A DNA stretch of 64,000 nucleotides from Lamellibrachia satsuma (Eukaryota > Annelida > Polychaeta > Sabellida > Siboglinidae). Shown here piece by piece: positions 24,001 through 35,500 of this stretch (position 1 is its first letter; each line of letters begins with the position of its first letter). The notes beneath the pieces were generated by a model. The model saw nothing but the letters and a program-made list of their open reading frames with translations, did no database searches and was not told where the DNA came from. The position numbers and the translations under genes were made by a program. Location of the stretch: positions 2,171,001-2,235,000 of the forward strand of contig BSQZ01000034.1 in the NCBI GenBank assembly GCA_033239005.1, read 5' to 3'.

Positions 24001-27000
24001 TGGTCCTCTCAAATAAGAGACATTTTAAACAGTGTCTGATGTTAATTACACTACAACAGTGAAGACTAAAACATGAAACGTATCATTATTAATTTAGAGA
24101 AAAAAAACTCATTGGGGCATTTTAATTATATAAAACCCCCAACTGGCTCCACATCAGCCAAACAATGAAAATTATTGTACATTGCCTTTATACACTCACC
24201 TAATGTTGTCAAGGGCTGGAAATTCGTCGTCTTTGAAAGGGGGCGTGATCTCCTTATTGTGCCAGTTTTCGTTGTCGTAAGCGTTCCTTGGAAATAATGA
24301 TCGATTCTGCTGTCCACCCCTGAGTCTGTGCAAACATTAAACACACATTCATATAGTCTGTAGCAATAAAATTGTGTTTTTCAGGTAGTAAACCCCTGCC
24401 TAGTATGGGTACAAATTTCCCCTTAAAAAAATCATAATGTAGCACAGTCCAAATAATAAACTTTAATAATAAACTTTATTATTCATACACTCATATCTAC
24501 AGCAAGACCATCTTCAGGAGTGTTTACTTTGGGGTATGGAAAAAAAGCCCTAAATTTGAAGCATTCAGAGTGAGCACATTCACAGAAAGCCTGTCAGTAA
24601 CTTGTGATGAATACACCTCACACCCCACTGACATAAAAAGAATATATACACAAACTCTCAAGGATAATGCAGGTGAGAAAATGGACTTCCAGGATTGCAG
24701 TTATCTGAATGGGAGTGAAAGGATGAGTTGCATTGTTGAGCACAAATAAAAGCAGTTAATACTCTCTCACAAGCATTAGCTCAAAGGGAAATACATAGAC
24801 TCCAATTTGACACCATCCAGCTTAAAATTGTCCTTTAATCATTTGTCACACTAAGCTGTATAAACAAATATTTATTTCAGTAATATTATTATTAGCGATG
24901 TCTTATGTCATATATGCATACTTTTGTTTTTATGCGACTGTCCTAATTTGAGTATAATTTTATTATTTTTGTTCTTTGCTTTATTTTCTTATGGGGGGCT
25001 TTATTCCGGGAGGGCTATTTTCTGGGGGGTTTACTTTATCTCTACATCATTCTTGCCTGTCAGTGCATTCAGTATTCCTCAACCTCTTCATAGGTCATTC
25101 CATGTGAACTCAACCAAATCTGACATTTGTTGCACCAGTGATCTCTTCTTTTTTGAATGAATCATTATGAACCAAAGCCCTTAGTAAGATAAGCATGTAA
25201 CCAAAATGTGAGCATCATAATAGCTCTAGTAGTTTTCAAGCTATGGCAGTTTTAAATTTAGGAATTAGACTTTTTGTGCATATTTTCAATCAACAGCATT
25301 TCTCAAGTGTAAAAAAAATTTAATCAAGACTAAATATATATTTTTTATTTGCATACAAGCTGACTGGATTTTTTTGGGGAAAATTACATTAATTTTTTTT
25401 TGGGGGGGACACAATTAGTCCATCCCTCTGCAGACATTATAAAACCAGTCAGGAAAAGTGCAATTTAATTGTCTAATTTTTTTATAAGTATCTCTAATAT
25501 GAAATATGTTGGCCACCGAGAATTCAGAACTTTCTTCAGTACCTGTGAACACCCCTCTTGCTTCGGGAGCGTCGGTCGTCACGGTGATGGCTTCCCTCAG
25601 TTCGTCTCTGGGGACCGTCCGATGGGTAAACCTGATCCCTTAGTGGGCTTCGGAGGGGACTCAGAGCCCCCTGTCTCTGGTATCTGAAAACAAAATTGCC
25701 TCCATTAATATCAAAGTATCATGATTCTAAAATGTTCCATTTCTTGATTATATATGCCTTTCTATTTTACGTAACATGAACTTCAAACGGAATAATTTGT
25801 CAAACCTTCAATAAGGAATCATAAAGTTTAGGTCATATGTTTAAACATTTAACATACTAACAGTTACTTGTACAGTAGTTTTCACCTTAAATTACTGCTC
25901 TGAAGCCTCTGATACAGTGTTTGTATGCCTGTGTCCAAACTTTCAGCTTAGTGAGCATCTGATTAGAAACTGTAATTACTAATTCAACTTAAAATTAAAT
26001 ATTGCTAAGTTATTCTGAAATTTACAATGTCAAAAGTCTTACAAAGTTACAATCCCTAAACCCCTGTTAACAATAAGTGACAATCAGTTTTGGACCTTGG
26101 AACAATTAGTCAGAGGGGATGAGTGGTTTCCTGGAAGTTTGCTCAGGGTCCTTTTGATCAAAACCCATTGTCAGTTCGATTCACTTCAAAGATGTTAGCC
26201 TCCATTGATGGGAAGCCGAAATCGACTCAACTAACTGGGGTTTCTTGCAACAGTTCAAGAAAATCGACTCACTCCAACTAGGATTCCTGAATGAGCGAGC
26301 CAACAGGTACATACAGCTGTGCCTGTTATAGAAATACAATGTCTTTGGCATTGTTTGCAAGCCATGAACACAGTAGGCATGACTTTAGATGGGCTTTCTC
26401 TTTATCTACCAGACAATGGTGATCTTATTCTTAGCATGGATGCAGGCCTGCTTGGATGCTTAGGGCAGTTTTCTCTACCTATGGTTTCATGAAAGCCATT
26501 TGTAACCATACTGACTGAGTGAATTTGTACAGAATCAAATGCAACAACATTGGAAACTCTTCAAAACAATTCCTTTTCCTTCCATGCACATCTGATAACA
26601 TATTATAATAATTTGATAGAACAGTATTAGTTTTTTTATAGTTGTAATTAAACATGTCAGTTAGTCATAATATTTTCATTAGTTCTTCCAGTTTGTATTT
26701 GAGATATTCAATGGCATCACTAATTAATCAGTCAATCAATAATAATTAATCAATGTACAATGAGCAATTAACAAAACAGAATGGTGACAAATGTTGACTA
26801 TCTTGATTCAGATTTCCAATACAAGTTCAGATAAAAATAAACACAAAACACAAGTTAGCTGAATAATTCATAAGGTATTCCATAGAATGGTTGAATTTAT
26901 ATGAATAAATGTGGGACTCTCAATAAGCCAAAGGCTTCCTTGCTCACCTGGTCATGTGTCGTTTGTTTTGGGTTGCACAAAAGAATGGTCTTTGATGAGG

Positions 27001-28546
27001 GAAATAAAATTACTAGATCACTAGCTCCACAAGGTGTGTTAGACCAGGTTCTCTAGCAGCTGCACTGGCCCAATTAATTCACCTGAGAAACCAGTATAAG
27101 CAGGTGTGCAGATAAATAATAAAACAATAGACAGGTGTCTCAATACCCAGGCAGATGGACCTGCATTGCAGGTGAATTTATGTCCCTTTGATGTATTACA
27201 CAAATGACCACCAAGAATTAAGCAGATGCAATTCCTTGGCAAATAATGAGGAATGTAACAGTATCTTTATCCAGGTTCACTGTGAACATATTATGGAAAA
27301 CATTATAAAAACCTGGGGGGGTATCTGTAGCAATAGCTGATCCATACAAGTAAGATGTTTTCTGTAGAATAATAAGCCCTTGTTTGTTCCAATAAACTTT
27401 CAAAAACAGGCAATTGTAATGCAACGTAATTATTTTCCATATATGAAATTACATTCAAATTAAACCACACACATTTTGGAAAGATGCATATTTAAATATA
27501 TAAAAGATCTGCTGAAGTTCCTACGTGAGTTAATGATTAGTAATTGGCGGACCTACCACTGTCACAACTATTTTTGACAAATCATCAACATACAATGGAC
27601 GATGCATCATTGACATGTGATCATCTCCATCGAAATGTTCAGAATTATCACAGCTAACACGTTAGTGCTAATTAATCCGATTAATTACCAAGTTTGTAAT
27701 AAGGACCAATACGATTTGTAAAGACCTGTTTATTCAAAATCAACAGTCAATAAAGTTGTATGTGAACTTGATTTTTGCTAATGACACGTTTGGCATGACT
27801 TGACACGTTTTGGGTGCCCATCTAAGCAGGTCATTCAAGTGTTGTGTATTGTTCCAAGTGTTACTGAGACGTGTAGTGACTGTGTGAATATTTTTTGTTG
27901 GCTCCTTCACTCCAAAATATATTAATAGGATGCAATATTACTAATGCATATGTGGTTTTAATAATAATAATTACATATTCGAATTAAAAAAATAATACAA
28001 ATAATACTATCATGATATATATTTAGCAAAATCTACATTTCTAATGTCAAAACAATGTAGCATCATATGAAATATATTGTTCGGCTTTGCTCCAAGATTC
28101 CATTAGAAAGTAACAATTTACACTTACTTTGGAAAAAAAATTAATGCAGACCTTGTTCATGCACTAATTCATTGTACTATTTCGTAGTATCATACTATAT
28201 GGCCAAATTATATAGCAAGGAAAGATTATGTTTTATATTATGTTCTTCTTATTTCGACATAATTCATTAAGCTATGCAATTATTTAGAAGCGCCAAAGGT
28301 ATGACGAAATTAGCTAGGAATATACGTAAAACCAAACAAAAGCGACGCCAGCCTTTTGAAACTGAGAGAAGCCTCCCCCGCCTTCAAGTTCAGCTGATCT
28401 GTCAGCTGGCCGACTTTTGGCTTTGGAGACTACCAATACTTTAAAATTTACCTGTTCTCTCTTTTCGGTGTGAAAACATTGTTCCGTCTTCTACCGCCTT
28501 CTTCGCGATGCTTGTAGTTTTCATTGAGGCTTCGGTGACTCAACAT
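14785..28546 (-). CDS. SLBP: Histone RNA stem-loop-binding protein (SLBP), gene span of 8 coding exons
   Basis: SLBP binds the 3' stem-loop of replication-dependent histone mRNAs and directs their processing, export and translation in S phase. The joined exons give 1098 nt, 365 aa plus stop (human about 270 aa). The RNA-binding domain spans about residues 198-262 and shows the family signature: [10 protein letters not shown] (199-208), VPRHLR (221-226), a TPKK tetrapeptide where TPNK is usual (233-236), and KYSRRSWD (239-246). Upstream are YTPENPRSR (exon 4), placed like the human TTP degron, and FKRKL, matching the human KRKL cyclin-docking motif. The C-terminus is acidic, ending DDELLDW. 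Every intron is phase 2, and every donor splits an AGN codon (Arg or Ser). The ATG at 28546 is the first of the open exon 1. It lies head to head with CDC25. Identification is very secure; the N-terminal third is fixed by splice phase only. Confidence 0.95.
15775..16445. mobile_element. piggyBac-like non-autonomous TIR element in SLBP intron 7
   Basis: TTAA at 15775-15778 and at 16442-16445 flank a 663-bp segment whose ends are inverted copies: CCCATTAGGCCCCA on the left and CCCATTAGACCCCA as the reverse complement of the right (13 of 14 match). TTAA target duplication plus CCC-starting TIRs is the hallmark of the piggyBac superfamily. No transposase frame is present, so this is a MITE. Confidence 0.75.
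16619..16744 (-). CDS. SLBP: SLBP coding exon 7 (second half of the RNA-binding domain)
   Basis: Acceptor TTTTTCGCAG, donor GTCAGT; 126 nt. Encodes [14 protein letters not shown] and [20 protein letters not shown]. Confidence 0.97.
16745..17439. other. SLBP intron 6
   Basis: No gene or clear repeat. Confidence 0.6.
17440..17568 (-). CDS. SLBP: SLBP coding exon 6 (start of the RNA-binding domain)
   Basis: 129 nt with donor GTAACT. Encodes the first half of the RNA-binding domain (RRQKQIDYG to VPR). The acceptor is a tandem NAGNAG (ATCAGCAG): splicing at the second AG would start the exon at 17565 and remove one serine. Confidence 0.95.
18196..18249 (-). CDS. SLBP: SLBP coding exon 5 (54-nt micro-exon)
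   Basis: Acceptor TTTCTAG, donor GTCAGT; 54 nt. Encodes [17 protein letters not shown], including the putative cyclin-docking KRKL. Confidence 0.93.
18568..18690 (-). CDS. SLBP: SLBP coding exon 4
   Basis: Acceptor ATATTTACAG, donor GTAACT; 123 nt. Carries YTPENPRSR and [12 protein letters not shown], which align with the degron and SDWASAVEEDE region of vertebrate SLBP. Confidence 0.92.
19513..19718. repeat. 26-bp tandem repeat, 8 copies
   Basis: Unit GCCACCCTTACAGACACAAC TAAAAT; one copy is 2 bp short and a few have single changes. Confidence 0.97.
21906..22136. repeat. 19-bp AT-rich tandem repeat, about 12 copies
   Basis: Unit TATAATTCTATTTATGGTT. Copies in the second half drift to TATAATTACATTTATGG and TATCATTACATTTATGG, a gradient of divergence along the array. 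Confidence 0.97.
22527..22670 (-). mobile_element. SINE fragment feeding into a minisatellite
   Basis: Matches the body of the 9265-9600 SINE (TTCAAA..GGTTTACACTTCACC, GGGAAGCATTCAGCCACAC). At its high-coordinate side the SINE segment ATATCCACCACTGTCTAT...CAGGTACTC passes directly into the 22668-22823 tandem array. No tRNA head is left. Confidence 0.75.
22668..22823. repeat. SINE-derived minisatellite, left part
   Basis: Three units of the type ATATCCACC..AGTCTATAGCCAGGTACTGAAAACTACTCATTCATTTAT. The unit starts as an internal piece of the SINE. The array is cut by the TIR element at 22824 and resumes at 23677. Confidence 0.85.
22824..23676. mobile_element. 853-bp TA-flanked TIR element (Tc1/mariner-like target) inside the minisatellite
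   Basis: The ends are inverted: CTCTTAAGTGCCGAATAA on the left and CTCTTGAGTGCCAAATAA as the reverse complement of the right. A TA dinucleotide lies at each side (22822-22823 and 23677-23678). Uninterrupted minisatellite units read AAAATTATATCC, so removing the element and one TA restores the unit exactly. A subterminal block GCACTATACT(G/A)TT(G/A)TTAAATTT occurs near both ends in direct orientation (about 22901 and 23614). The interior is CpG-rich relative to its surroundings and has no transposase frame. Confidence 0.85.
23677..23950. repeat. SINE-derived minisatellite, right part (59-bp unit)
   Basis: About five units of ATATCCACCCCAGTCTATAG..AATAAAATT; the first is internally deleted. 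The later units are almost identical to each other. Confidence 0.95.
24200..24325 (-). CDS. SLBP: SLBP coding exon 3
   Basis: Acceptor TTTGCACAG, donor GTGAGT; 126 nt, phase 2 to 2. Reads [20 protein letters not shown] and ends PALDNI. Confidence 0.88.
24326..25542. other. SLBP intron 2
   Basis: No gene or clear repeat; contains homopolymer T/G runs near 25380-25410. Confidence 0.6.
25543..25683 (-). CDS. SLBP: SLBP coding exon 2
   Basis: Acceptor TTGTTTTCAG, donor GTACTG; 141 nt, phase 2 to 2. Only this frame is open. The product is rich in Arg and Ser ([21 protein letters not shown]), a low-complexity N-terminal segment. Confidence 0.85.
25684..28451. other. SLBP intron 1 (2.8 kb)
   Basis: No supported gene. 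GC-richer islands at about 26100-26350 and 27000-27250 lie in AT-rich DNA. Confidence 0.6.
28452..28546 (-). CDS. SLBP: SLBP coding exon 1
   Basis: ATG at 28546; 31 codons plus AG; donor GTAAAT. Starts [12 protein letters not shown] and ends VFTPKREN. Phase 2 end joins exon 2. Confidence 0.85.
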
Positions 28547-29329
28547 ATTGGTCGAAATTCGTACACAAAAACGAGAAATATTACGACGAAGAAAGCAAAA
28601 CAGGGACAGCAGTTCTTTTGTACGTTCGCGCCAAATTTGAGAATGGACGCGAAAATGAGGTTTTCGTGCTCATGAATATTCAACGCTGTAGCATGTTGCG
28701 GATTTTTATGCTTACTCTTTTACAAACCAGCTATCAACGTAACTACACAAAGTAATCAATATGTACGCATTGTTAATTAATTTAGTTATCCGTAAAATGT
28801 AATATTCGTAAAGTGAAGTGTTTATTACTTTCGCGCATGGGCAGAGGGAGTTCAGCTGATTGGACCAGTCTTGTTATTTTTCAAACGCTGTGGCGGCAGT
28901 AGTTTCCTTATAGTTTTAGATATTAGTTGCCACAAACTCACTTTTCGCACAAAACCTCATTCTGTGAATGACTCTGAGAGTTGGTCACCAGACAACTCAC
29001 GCCTCTGCAGTCGTGCTCATTGTCTGTGGTAGTTAAGACTTCAAGGGGACGACTAGCTGACGCAGGCCTGGGCAGGTTTGCGCTGTCACGTCGTATGTGC
29101 GCGGGCGCGACTCGCGTTGTTTGCACTTGGGTAAACATTCATTGTTCTAGGCCGATTAGTGCTGGGCAGCACGCGAATATATAATTCTCGCCGGTGCACG
29201 TCTGGTCATAGTAGCATCGGTCCTCGATCAGTGAAGTAGTGCGATTGTAAATTGTATGTTCGAGGGAGTATTTACCGGGAGAGTAACAGTTTGACGCTTA
29301 CGTTACGGAGTAGGACATAATTTATCACG
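28547..29329. promoter_or_regulatory. Shared divergent promoter region of SLBP and CDC25
   Basis: The 783 bp between the two start codons must hold the 5'UTRs and core promoters of both genes. It is richer in CpG than the flanking introns. Visible candidate sites: an E2F-like TTCGCGCCAAA at 28625-28635, a second CTTTCGCGC at 28829-28837, an inverted CCAAT (ATTGG) at 28859-28863, a GCGCGGGCGCGA cluster at 29099-29110, and a TATATAAT at 29178-29185 on the CDC25 side with an initiator-like TCAGT at 29228-29232. Factor binding and start sites are inferred from motif only. Confidence 0.7.
28625..28635. promoter_or_regulatory. E2F-like site
   Basis: TTCGCGCCAAA (minus strand TTTGGCGCGAA), a close match to the E2F/DP consensus, 79 bp upstream of the SLBP ATG. 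Confidence 0.55.
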
Positions 29330-29532
29330 ATGAGTGAACAGCGAACGCCGAAGTTGACATTGAACTTGTGCAAATCAGCCAAAGATCGGAGCAAAGATTT
29401 ACACTTCTCGCTGAAGAATATTGCTGCAAACAACAACATGTCACCAACAGTCGGCGGATGTCCACAGATGTATTCGCCAATGACGGATTTAGCCATGAAT
29501 CTGTGCGATTTGTCGACTTCTTGGCACCCAGG
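29330..29532 (+). CDS. CDC25: CDC25 coding exon 1
   Basis: ATG at 29330 with in-frame TAA at 29318-29320; donor GTAAGC, phase 2. Ends [10 protein letters not shown]. Confidence 0.92.
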
Positions 29533-32500
29533 GTAAGCGAGACATGGACAATTAACCAGATGATTTAGCTGTCAGAATTGTTGGGGCAGTGTTGCTTAGG
29601 AATTCATAAATGCATAATTATTAATAATTTGATTAACTATTGTTCAGGAACGTATAACGTATCATATAGTGTTTTTCTTGAAATAGTTGTAATTGTTAAA
29701 CCTATATTCAATACCAAATGTGGTTGAGACATGACATATGAGCATGTGCCATGTATTCTTGTCTACGCATGTTGTAGGCCTATACCTGTATTCAACGCCT
29801 ACGAGTAAACAATCTGTAGCCTATCACGAAAGACCTTTATCAAGTCTGCACTTGCACAGCGCACTCCTTTCAGCAACAATGTTTTCATGAATGACTAGAC
29901 AGACGGGAATTCGACAGACATACACATTTCTGTAATAAATATGAATTTGTTCTTTGATACCAGAACTGAAGCCATGAGTTCTATAGATAGTGACCTTGTG
30001 TGATTCTTTGAAGATACAGTTTGTCACCCTGGTCATTGGCAGTGACACATGTACTATCACATCAGTGTTGCAGCTTTAATGACAGCTGCCTTATCTGTAA
30101 TGGCAGTTGAATGACATTATTAGATAACTGTCAAACATGACAGTTTATTTACTAGACAACTGTCATATATCTGACAACTTTGAACTTGACGCTTTGTTGT
30201 CACTTAGTCAATGTTGGGACTTCCCTGTCATTCCCACAGAATGCTGGTACAAATCAATGGTTAGTTGGCTGGGACCATCAAAATTTGCAATGCTATGGAT
30301 TATACTGACGATACATTTTTTTTCCAGATGAAATTTTAGACATAATATTTACTAAGTATGAAAAACACATTGATTTGTCATCTTTTGAGCTATATAAACT
30401 GGTTGTTCAAAAAAACCCAGGTTTTGGATATATAGAAGACATTTCGCACTGCCTGTAGAGTTGAATTTCTAAAAAAACACTACTTAAAGTTATGATGCAT
30501 ATTTGTTGATGTTTTGTCCCAGAGAAACTCTGTGCAGGGTCTTTCAGGGCCTTTCCTGTTGCACCACGTATGGATGTTAATGTGCGTCATCTGTTCTGTC
30601 AGGTACGGAGACACCCCGAAGCGACGTCTGTCCTTGGCCAGTGACAGCAGCACCCCTACCCCACTGCAGCCAGTCTTGTTAGACAAGCAGCTCTCACAGG
30701 AACTTGGTAAGACATCCGCTTATCTCATAGATCAGGAAATTTTCTTTTTTTCTACGTTCAAGAAATATCTCTATATCAACAGTCTTGGAACATGTATGGC
30801 TATGTCACCCCTTTTCCCCCGTTCACCCCCATCCTATCAATCAGTGCCCTTACAAGCCTGAATTGCCGTTTCTGGTTGGGTTTAAGAAAACACAACAACA
30901 TCGGCTAGGGATGTATTCATGGGAGAACTCTCAGCTTAGCAAACTGTGTCCACTGTAAGGACAACAATGTCCAGCCCACATGCTGGTCAAGTGAGAATAC
31001 CCCTGCTGGGCCACCCCTGCTCTACAACCCCCCATTGTGTCAGGACATGCTTATACACCCTACATGCTGTGCTAGAGTGTATCACACAGGCCCTGAATGA
31101 AGATTCTCTCAGCTTATTCCATAAGTGCCCAGGGCTAATTGTGCATGGGAATATTTCCTGCACTCAGGGTTTGGAGTAATTCTCCCACATACCTTTATGT
31201 AGGTGTCGCCAGTCATTAGTGGTGTCAGGAAGGAAGTTGTCGCGATAACAGGGAGATTGGGGGATGTGCTGTCACGCAGATAGAATCCAACAATTGGTTC
31301 TGTGGACCTGATATTCTGAACTATTGTTTTATTAGCCAAACATTTTTTGGGCAGCTACTTAACTCACAGCTTTCCACTCATCCAAACCTATATGTTATCC
31401 TCTATGACATGCTAGTGCATGTATGTATTATATAGTTTTGATGAAATCATCGGACAAACTATTACATTATTAAAATTAAACTATTCACACTTTCACAAGT
31501 TACCAGATCAAAAGAAATTCTTTCAACGATTTGAACAAAAGTAAACGCATTTTGGAGTCATGATTGGAAACACTGGGGTAGTGTTTAAACATTCTTGCAG
31601 GCTTAAGTGCAACCTCTTTCCATTATTAACAGACATGGTGCCATAGCTCCCAAGTTAAAATGACCAAAATGTGATAAGTTGAATCAATTATGTATTTACT
31701 TCAATGCAACTGGGACATTGTTTGTACAGGTCTTACAACAGATAGACAGATAGCCTGGGTATTTATGTTCACATAGTACCACATACCCACATCTTTGAGT
31801 CAGTGTAATTACATTCAGCATGTCTGGGGTGAAATCACAAGATGGCTCCGCTTTGAAGAGGGTCTGTGTCCTTTCCCATGCAGATGTCTGGAAGCACCCT
31901 CCCAGGGTTTATAGAGAGGGGTGGGTGCCAGCTCCAGTGGAGGAAAGTGGGTTTCATCAATAAGATTTGCGCAAACTGTGAACGGACATGGATCTTTTTA
32001 TTTGAAGGCAGACATGGCAGAATGTGTTCAACTGACTTAGTACTTAGTCGTTTGCAATGAATGCTGGTCTGCGACTGAACAAAACTCAGTTGTGCAACAA
32101 AAGCAATATATATGGAGCATATATATGGAGCAACTCTGTAGTTAGCATTTGTGCACAGCAGACGAAGCCACTAACATCAATTTGGAAAGTTTGCAAAAGA
32201 CAGACGAAGCCTATATTTAAAGTAGTTTGGTCTGGTGTTGAAATTTTTTTATTTAGTCACAATATTGTGACCAAATATATTGCATCCTGCATTATATACC
32301 TAAATGTCATGTGACCAAATGTTATGTCACCAAATGTCCTCCACCTCTGTTCGAAGCATGCCGTGCAAGCATATCTTTCATTTGAGATGGAGACAAAGCT
32401 GCCAACATTCTACCTTGTCATTTCATAGACACATTCAAGTCCTACATAATCTTGTAATTGTAGCAAATATGTGTACTCAGCTACTTACATCTGTTGTTTT

Positions 32501-35500
32501 TGCAACAGATTTCTCTGCCCAAAGCCAAATATGGCTCATCATCATCACTGCAAAATATCTTAGGTCTCAAATTGTAAGCCTGGAACATTTGCAATCTGTG
32601 AGAAAAATCTTGCATTATACTGCGTGATTAGCAGCTGTAGAATTTATGGGCTTATGTTGAAGATTTTATAGATCTTTGGGGGCATTCCAGAGGGCCTAAT
32701 TTGTACACTGGACACTGGCTAGCTGCAGGCTAGGATTCTGATGAAGTGATCCCATAGCAATCTTCAGATCTGGAGGGTAATGTGCCCCCACTGGGTCTTT
32801 GTAGGAATGCTGTCCCCCAAATAGCACCTTGTGTCCAGAGTATGCTGTAACAAGGCTGGGGTTTTTGTGTGCGGGAGAGGTCTTTGTCTGTGAGAACAAT
32901 TTGCTTCTCTCATGCTTCCCAGGTCTCCGTCATTCATGTTGGAGTAGTTTTGTTTTGGTCTGGGTTTCAAGTGCCCCATTCATCCGGTGGATGTGGCTAT
33001 TGGGAAAACTGAACAGTTTTAGACCGCATGCTGTTGGGTATTGTTTGTAGCTTATTCACCAAAATGATTGAACGTCAGTTTTTCTTCATAAATGCATGAA
33101 CATTAGTTTTATAAGTTGTCCATTGGACAGTCACATTGTTCATTAGGCAAAAAGTGTTTTGGGCGGGGTTTCACTTTCACTCAGTGACACTTCGGTCAGC
33201 AACAATAGTTTCAAGAATTTGGGAATTACTAAATAGTACCTTGGCCAGTTCAGTATATTATTTCAAAGACAATTAAACTGACCTAATATATTTTGATGAC
33301 TCTTATCCAAAACTCAAAAAAATTAAATAAAAAATGTTTTCTTTTGTATTGCAGTTCCCTGATCTAATGTGGAACTAAATTTGATAGAACTTTTGTGTCA
33401 ATTTCACAATAAAATAATGTTTTCCCTTTGTTATATTATTGAACTGTGTGATAATTACAATTAAAATAGAATGTTACATACAGTTGTCTGGCGATATTGT
33501 ACTTTGCTTACTGCAGCGTTTCATTGCTTTGTATTACATCTCTGTTGGTATGATTGAGTATAATATGAGTAGTGTTCCAGCACACAATGGTTAGCCTGTC
33601 CAGCTGCCTTCCATTGTCTTGTACTTTGCCATTGTCTGACCCTCCATGCAACCTGGAGCCGCCTTCTGCTGTGAGCACAGTGTGCGGATGGCGTCATGTT
33701 CATCAATCAATGTGTTCTCTGTGATAGGTTGTTGGCAGGACACGTTGTCGTCACCATCTGCTTCGAGTCCGGCAATCGCTACGGTCACGGCACAGAGCAA
33801 AACTCCTGCTGAAGACAAGTAAGTTTTGTGTTGTTATTTAATAATCATGTATTTCTATCTTTCGTTGAGATTTCTACAGCTCATGGTATATTTCGCATTA
33901 ATTTTTCACAATTATCCAACCATTGTTTCTTCTGAAAGATGATATCATCTTCATCTAGTTATCCGTACGAAGGATTCCCCCAAAAAGTTTTTCACGATAC
34001 TTCTCCATTGGTCTCTGTGCTGCATGACATTTTCAACTTCAGGAAATGTTATCCTGAATTCACACACAAGGTTTGTGTGGGTACAGAAACACTTTTGTCA
34101 ATTATTAGTTTTATATATATTCTTCACAGTTAGTTGTCTTTAATAATATGTATTTATTCACTATGATTTGAAGGCACGGTTTGAATACAGTAGTTTCTGT
34201 ATGACATGTTATTATAGTTGAGATATGACTTATTGACATGGTTCTTGTGTCGTTGGGGCCAGTTCTGTCTGTCTGAAATGACGGAAATGAATTATCTTCT
34301 AGTGCAATTGCATCAACATGCATTACTGGAGTCTCACGGTCAGCGAACCGTAAAAATCAGTGAACCGTAACAAACATTTTGCCAATGTACCTAATCACTC
34401 CATCTCTCACATTCTGAGCTGAGCCATTAGGAAAATGGGGGTTTATCACTGGTCCTCTTTGTGGTGCTGGGGCTGCAGAGATGGGGGTTATCTGCTAAGG
34501 GGGTTTTGCATCCATGGTGTTAATTGTGGGTTAATTATTAGCAATGAGCCTGGATGTGATTAGAACTAAAAGATCAGATTTGTGGGAATATTTTCTGATT
34601 ATATGTAAATTCTTTAAATTTACCTGCACATTTACGAGTTCCACAGGCCACCCCCATAAATACTGGGACAGCAGAACTATTCAGTTAGTAATAATTATAA
34701 TAACTTAGATGTAAACTATATAAAGCTAAACCGCATCCATAATTTATTACAAAATAATAACAAGGAAAATTAAAAAAAGGTGAGATATTAAGATCATGCA
34801 TAGAACTAAGCCAGAAAACAAATGTCGATTGAGCCCCCCCCCCCCCAGAACCAGGGTGGCAGTGGGAGAGCTGCTCTGTTGGACTTTGCAAGTCCCCATC
34901 TGTTGTTAACAGTTGGGTGTTTCCCAGACAGAAATCCTGGCTGCACTTTCCTGCTAGACAATGGGGCTGTAATGCCTGTCTCCTGGTTTGTTTTCCTAGC
35001 CGACTGCATGGAACAGGTTTATCCCTCACTGAGACGGTTGTTTCGAAGTTTCTTTTGCTGTCTGCTGGCTTCAATGATGTGTATAAGCTCTTCCAGTGCA
35101 GGTTTCATCAAACAAATTGTGGTTTTAATGTAAAAAGGTGCTGATCCGTGCTAGAATGTTAATCTCAGTCTATGCAGTAATAACATATAGGGAGGTCTAT
35201 ATTGGGAAATTGGTGAAGTTAGGAAATTCAGGAGATGTGTTCTTCTAATTTGCATTAGAATAAAAATTTTATTTACCGATGAAAAAAGACCATTGTGACT
35301 GATTTTCTACATAAAACACTGAATTGGTTCCAATGTTTTTTCCTGTTCTGAGTTGAAATGGTGTATTTTTGTAGTAGTAATAAGATTTATTTTTATGGCT
35401 TCATTCTAGACAGGTTTTTTTTCCCCAATTCTAAATTATTATGTTTTGCTGTTAGATTTGTGTTATTATAATTACTATTAATTTGTCGGTTTGGACTAAT

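Larger units (their letters stand above)
18691..24199. other. SLBP intron 3 (5.5 kb)
   Basis: Holds three minisatellites, a SINE fragment and a TIR element, listed separately. The rest (19719-21905, 22137-22526) has CpG-poor islands of higher GC in AT-rich DNA and no supported gene. Confidence 0.6.

Noticed and set aside
24254..24445. Alternative frames over SLBP exon 3
   Set aside because: One contains stops within the exon and the other does not fit the phase 2 junctions; the frame ending ALDNI joins both neighbours.
14785..29532. Search for histone genes or histone 3' stem-loops near SLBP
   Set aside because: I noticed no histone coding sequence and no clear stem-loop of the histone type in the window.
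33939..34133. 64-codon frame in CDC25 intron 3 beginning [12 protein letters not shown]
   Set aside because: Checked as a CDC25 exon: no acceptor and donor pair fits the phase between exons 3 and 4, and there is no family similarity.
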